Part shown: piece by piece, positions 60,752-64,000 of the stretch
Numbering within the stretch: the stretch's first letter is position 1
How the letters are laid out: the number at the start of each line of letters is the position of its first letter
Origin: Corynebacterium tuberculostearicum
Lineage (GTDB): Bacteria > Actinomycetota > Actinomycetes > Mycobacteriales > Mycobacteriaceae
NCBI RefSeq assembly: GCF_016127015.1
Contig: NZ_CP065972.1
Span: 620,001 to 684,000, forward strand
Length of the DNA: 64,000 nucleotides
Direction: 5' to 3'
The notes under the pieces: model-generated
What the model was told of the DNA's origin: nothing
What the model saw: only the letters and a program-made list of their open reading frames with translations
Database searches by the model: none
Made by a program: the position numbers and the translations under genes

Positions 60752-62611
60752 ATGAGCATTACCGATAACGCCACCGGCGGCGTCAACGAGCCGGAAGATT
60801 TTAATAAGTCGGAATCTCAGGACAACTCGCAAGGTGTCACCAAGGACACCAGGGCTGCGAATACTTCTGAGGACACCGGCGCTGAGTCCCAAGATTCAGC
60901 CAACGACAATTCCCAGGGGTTCGCGCATCTTGGCCTGCCAGAGAAAATTCTGGAGGCCGTTGCGAAAGTAGGCTTCACCAAGCCGTCCCCCATTCAGGAA
61001 GAAACCATCCCGATCTTGATGGAAGGCCGCGACGTAGTCGGCCTTGCCCAGACCGGTACCGGCAAAACCGCAGCCTTCGCGCTGCCGGTTCTGTCGCAGA
61101 TTGACACCAAGGCCCGCCATCCGCAGGCACTCGTACTCGCCCCAACCCGCGAGCTGGCCCTGCAGGTGGCGGACTCCTTCCAATCCTTCGCCGAGTCTCT
61201 CAAGGGTGTCGAGGTGCTGCCTATCTACGGCGGCCAAGCTTATGGCATTCAGCTATCCGGTCTGCGCCGCGGTGCGCAGGTCATCGTGGGTACCCCGGGG
61301 CGCGTCATCGACCACCTAGAGAAGGGCTCGCTGGACCTGTCCCAGCTGCAGTTCCTCGTCCTCGATGAGGCCGATGAGATGCTGAACATGGGCTTCCAGG
61401 AAGACGTCGAGCGCATCTTGGAGGACACCCCGGACCGCAAGCAGGTGGCGCTTTTCTCGGCCACCATGCCGAACGCTATCCGGCGCCTCTCTAAGCAGTA
61501 CCTCGATAACCCCGCCGAGGTTACGGTGAAGTCCGAGCGCCGCACCAATGACAACATTACGCAGCGCTTCCTCCTCATTCCGCACCGCGCGAAGATGGAT
61601 GCCTTCACCCGCATCCTTGAGGTCATCAATTACGACGCCATTATCGTCTTTTGCCGCACCAAGCACGAGACCGAAGAGGTAGCCCAGACCCTGCGTGACC
61701 GCGGTTTCAGCGCCGCCGCCATCAACGGCGATATTGCGCAGGCGCAGCGTGAGCGCACCGTCGATCAGCTCAAGGATGGCCGCCTAGACATCCTCGTGGC
61801 TACCGACGTCGCCGCCCGTGGCCTCGACGTTGAGCGCATCACGCACGTGGTCAACTTCGATATCCCGAACGATACCGAGTCCTACGTGCACCGCATCGGC
61901 CGCACCGGCCGCGCGGGCCGCTCCGGCGAAGCCATCCTGTTCGTCACCCCGCGCGAGCGTCGCATGCTGCGCTCCATCGAGCGCGTGACCAACGCCCGTC
62001 TGGAAGAGATGGACCTGCCGTCCGTCGATGAAGTCAATGAAAAGCGCAAGGAAAAGTTTGCGCAGTCCATTACCAACTCCATGGACAATAAGCAGGCGGA
62101 CTTCTTCCGCACCCTGGTGCGCAAGTACTCCGAGGACAATAACGCGGCCATGGATGACATTGCCGCGGCCCTCGCTGTCATGCTTCAAGGCGGCAAGAAC
62201 TTCCTGATGGAAGACAAGCCCCTGCCGAAGCCGAAGCGCGACCGCGACCGCCGCGACGATCGCAAGCGCGATTTCAAGGGAGGCGGCAAGGGCCGTGGCC
62301 CTAAGCGGCCGGACGGAGACTTTGAGACGTACCGACTGGACGTCGGCAAGCGGCAAAATGTGCGCCCGGGAGCCATCGTGGGTGCTATTGCCAACGAGGG
62401 TGGCCTGTCTGCCAAGGACTTCGGCCGCATCACCATCGCGGTGGGCCATACCCTGGTTGACCTGCCAAAGAACCTTGACCCGGCAGTACTGGACCGACTG
62501 AAGGATACCCGCATTTCCGGCCAGCTGATCAAGATTCAAAAGGACACCGGCCGCCCGCCACGCCGTGATCACGGCGGCGGACGCAAGCGCGGTGGACGCT
62601 GGCGCGATTAG
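60752..62611 (+). CDS. deaD: DEAD-box RNA helicase DeaD/CsdA type
   Basis: A 619-residue helicase. The Q-motif region (GFTKPSPIQEETIP), AQTGTGKT, PTRELA, DEADEM, SAT and HRIGRTGRAGR motifs are complete. A C-terminal DbpA-like RNA-binding domain (YRLDVGKRQNVRPGAIVGAI) and a basic Gly/Arg tail follow. The N-terminus has about 60 acidic, Asn/Ser-rich residues. It unwinds structured RNA for ribosome assembly and mRNA decay, especially in the cold. ATG 60752 has a GGTGAAG site. It is followed by a strong terminator. Mycobacteria have deaD soon after kgd, matching this order. Confidence 0.93.
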   Translation: MSITDNATGGVNEPEDFNKSESQDNSQGVTKDTRAANTSEDTGAESQDSANDNSQGFAHLGLPEKILEAVAKVGFTKPSPIQEETIPILMEGRDVVGLAQTGTGKTAAFALPVLSQIDTKARHPQALVLAPTRELALQVADSFQSFAESLKGVEVLPIYGGQAYGIQLSGLRRGAQVIVGTPGRVIDHLEKGSLDLSQLQFLVLDEADEMLNMGFQEDVERILEDTPDRKQVALFSATMPNAIRRLSKQYLDNPAEVTVKSERRTNDNITQRFLLIPHRAKMDAFTRILEVINYDAIIVFCRTKHETEEVAQTLRDRGFSAAAINGDIAQAQRERTVDQLKDGRLDILVATDVAARGLDVERITHVVNFDIPNDTESYVHRIGRTGRAGRSGEAILFVTPRERRMLRSIERVTNARLEEMDLPSVDEVNEKRKEKFAQSITNSMDNKQADFFRTLVRKYSEDNNAAMDDIAAALAVMLQGGKNFLMEDKPLPKPKRDRDRRDDRKRDFKGGGKGRGPKRPDGDFETYRLDVGKRQNVRPGAIVGAIANEGGLSAKDFGRITIAVGHTLVDLPKNLDPAVLDRLKDTRISGQLIKIQKDTGRPPRRDHGGGRKRGGRWRD

Positions 62612-62623
62612 CAATTTCGACTC

Positions 62624-62652
62624 AATGGGCCTCTTCGGAGGCCCATTTTTTC
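62624..62652 (+). terminator. Terminator of deaD
   Basis: AATGGGCCTC (62624-62633), the stable tetraloop TTCG, and GAGGCCCATT (62638-62647), then a run of T. It starts 13 nt after the deaD stop; a textbook intrinsic terminator. Confidence 0.9.
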
Positions 62653-62709
62653 GTGCCTTTTGACCTGCGGTTTTACTATAAACGGGGGTAGGGTGTCGGA
62701 GGGGTTTTG

Positions 62710-62715
62710 TATACT
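62710..62715 (+). promoter_or_regulatory. Candidate extended -10 box of the HNH gene
   Basis: TGTATACT contains the extended TGN and TATACT elements, 44 bp before the start codon. A GGGGGAAG ribosome-binding site precedes the ATG. No good -35 is seen. Confidence 0.45.
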
Positions 62716-62759
62716 GAAAGCGCAAACATGTTCTAGACAAACTTCTGCGGGGGAAGTCC

Positions 62760-63986
62760 ATGAATGCGCCCTACTTTGCCAATACCAATCCAGAAAATTC
62801 CACCTCACAAGCAGCTACAGACATCCGCAAGGCCGAATACCTCCTATGGAAGCGCCTGCATCCAGACCCGGATGACGATATCGAAATAATTAGCCAATCA
62901 CTGTCGGATCTCACCGGAACGCGGCAGTCCCGAATTAGAAATATTATTTTCGCCTTTGAGCGATTACAGGAGCTGCCGCGCCTTAAAGCCCGGCAGGAAG
63001 AGCTTTACCACTTAGATTTAGACCGGTTAATTACTATTGACCAGACGCTGTCCAAGTTGGGCGAGATTGATACCGAACAATGCCTGCTTATCGACGCCGA
63101 ATTAACCACCTACCTCACCCCCAAACGCCCCAACCAAAAATTACCGTCCCATCGCAACCTGCGGCGAAAGCTGCGGGAACTCATTGTCCGCCTTGATCCG
63201 ACCATCGCCGCACGCGACCCGCGGCGCAAAGAGACTTATCACCTGGAGCCCACGGGCGGGGAGTGGGCCGCTGTTTGTCTCGACGTGGGCCTAGAGACTG
63301 CCGAAATCATTGACCGAAATATTCGCGGTGTGGCTGCGGAGAAGGACATTCCTTTGGCGCAAGCGGCGGTCGAGTTGCTTATTGGTGCGGCTGAGGCCAA
63401 GGCAAAAGTGGTGCTCAATATGTACCGCTGCGACCTGCCGGATGCTCCCGCTTTCGTCCAAAACCTGGGTTGGGTTTCGCCGGAGGTTGCGGATGACATG
63501 CAGTCGCGCGCCACGACCGTGCGCGACATGGATGCAGCAGCGGAGGATGAAAGCGGAAACTACGTCACGCCGCCGCATATCCGCGCCTTTGTGGAAGGGC
63601 TCGATGGAACCTGCCGGTGGCCTGGATGTACGCGGCCGGCGATGGCTTCCCAGATGGACCATCGACACGATTTTGCCGAAGGGGGTCCTACCTCTGCAGC
63701 AAATTTGACCTGCCTTTGTCAACACCACCACAACATAAAGACCGATGGACGAGCCTTCTATATTAAGGACCCGATTAGCGGGGACGTCGTCTGGCTCTTT
63801 GAGGATTCCACTTGGGTCTATGACGAGGCTAGCGGTCCTCTTGCACCGAAGAACCGGCGGTGGGCACAGACGGTGGCGCAGGCGACGCGGCGGCGTCGGC
63901 AGAATGCGCACGAAGATGCGCAGCAGTTGAAAGAAGAGCTAGAAAACGAAGAAAGGGACAGTGAAGACACTGTCCCGGAGGAGTAA
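62760..63986 (+). CDS. DUF222/HNH endonuclease-like protein (13E12 repeat family type)
   Basis: A 408-residue protein. The C-terminal HNH nuclease module is complete: CRWPGCTRP supplies a zinc pair, QMDHRHDFAEGGPTSAANLT the His core, CLCQHHH the second pair. The N-terminal 250 residues are helical with the DUF222 pattern (DLPDAPAFVQNLGWVSPE near the end). Such proteins are multi-copy in actinobacteria, are related to the mycobacterial 13E12 family, and occur near mobile elements; their function is uncertain. The last about 50 residues are an Arg/Glu-rich coil. The window ends 14 nt after the stop. Confidence 0.85.
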   Translation: MNAPYFANTNPENSTSQAATDIRKAEYLLWKRLHPDPDDDIEIISQSLSDLTGTRQSRIRNIIFAFERLQELPRLKARQEELYHLDLDRLITIDQTLSKLGEIDTEQCLLIDAELTTYLTPKRPNQKLPSHRNLRRKLRELIVRLDPTIAARDPRRKETYHLEPTGGEWAAVCLDVGLETAEIIDRNIRGVAAEKDIPLAQAAVELLIGAAEAKAKVVLNMYRCDLPDAPAFVQNLGWVSPEVADDMQSRATTVRDMDAAAEDESGNYVTPPHIRAFVEGLDGTCRWPGCTRPAMASQMDHRHDFAEGGPTSAANLTCLCQHHHNIKTDGRAFYIKDPISGDVVWLFEDSTWVYDEASGPLAPKNRRWAQTVAQATRRRRQNAHEDAQQLKEELENEERDSEDTVPEE

Positions 63987-64000
63987 GTGGCCTCTTAGAA

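Overview
The window reads as a chromosomal segment of a Corynebacterium. GC content is high, many genes start with GTG or TTG, and several starts sit 6-8 nt behind a TANNNT box, as expected for leaderless mRNAs. Gene order (typA-lpqW-mshB-fdxC-dapC, dapD/dapE-LOG-folP2-gpgS, glgA/glgC, sigE-cseE-tatB-mrp, odhA/kgd, deaD) follows the typA-to-deaD stretch of Mycobacterium tuberculosis and C. glutamicum, as recalled from memory. No tRNA, rRNA or CRISPR array was seen. The species cannot be fixed from the sequence.

Layout. 1-6.6 kb: the 3' end of a BCCT osmolyte carrier, a ZIP zinc transporter, DUF808, DUF402 and secreted-protein genes, typA and a GPP34 protein. 6.6-12.4 kb: lpqW, mshB, a small membrane protein, ferredoxin, dapC, a pseudouridine synthase and a GtrA protein. 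12.4-16.3 kb: an accessory patch with palindromic repeats, an XRE regulator/membrane protein pair, a DUF559 protein and a complete IS30-family element. 16.3-25 kb: two AroP-like permeases bracketing dapD, then a tightly packed dapE-to-rlmA operon. 25-33.8 kb: a GH32-fold protein without recognisable catalytic acids beside glgA, then glgC, an O-methyltransferase, sigE/cseE/tatB, mrp and a lipoprotein. 34-44.4 kb: odhA with its 3' terminator, an EcsC-like protein, a carboxylesterase, a very acidic protein, an orphan S-component-like membrane protein and an MFS exporter. 44.4-49.9 kb: a visibly more AT-rich stretch with a divergent Nramp-type transporter, a 1040-residue PLD-nuclease/helicase/DUF3427 protein, an orphan small gene and a NUDIX hydrolase. 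50-59.8 kb: a histidine-utilisation locus (YjiH membrane protein, hutG, hutR, hutH, flavin reductase, hutU, hutI). 59.8-64 kb: an unknown gene, the DEAD-box helicase deaD and a DUF222/HNH (13E12-type) protein.

How the genes work together. dapC, dapD and dapE are three successive steps of the succinylase branch to meso-diaminopimelate and lysine. hutH, hutU, hutI and hutG convert histidine to glutamate and formamide, with hutR (IclR family) as the local regulator. glgC feeds ADP-glucose to glgA. SigE, its zinc anti-sigma factor CseE, TatB and OdhA are envelope-stress, export and central-metabolism functions.

Most interesting signals: (1) a family of intergenic palindromes built from the arm GGTGAGCGCGAAGGG, present in four gaps, one of them apparently split by the IS30 element; (2) a hutU leader with overlapping, mutually exclusive hairpins; (3) the GH32-like protein with all three catalytic acids replaced; (4) the PLD-helicase-DUF3427 plus NUDIX locus, a candidate defence or repair module; (5) several palindromic operator candidates in the hut region and upstream of odhA.
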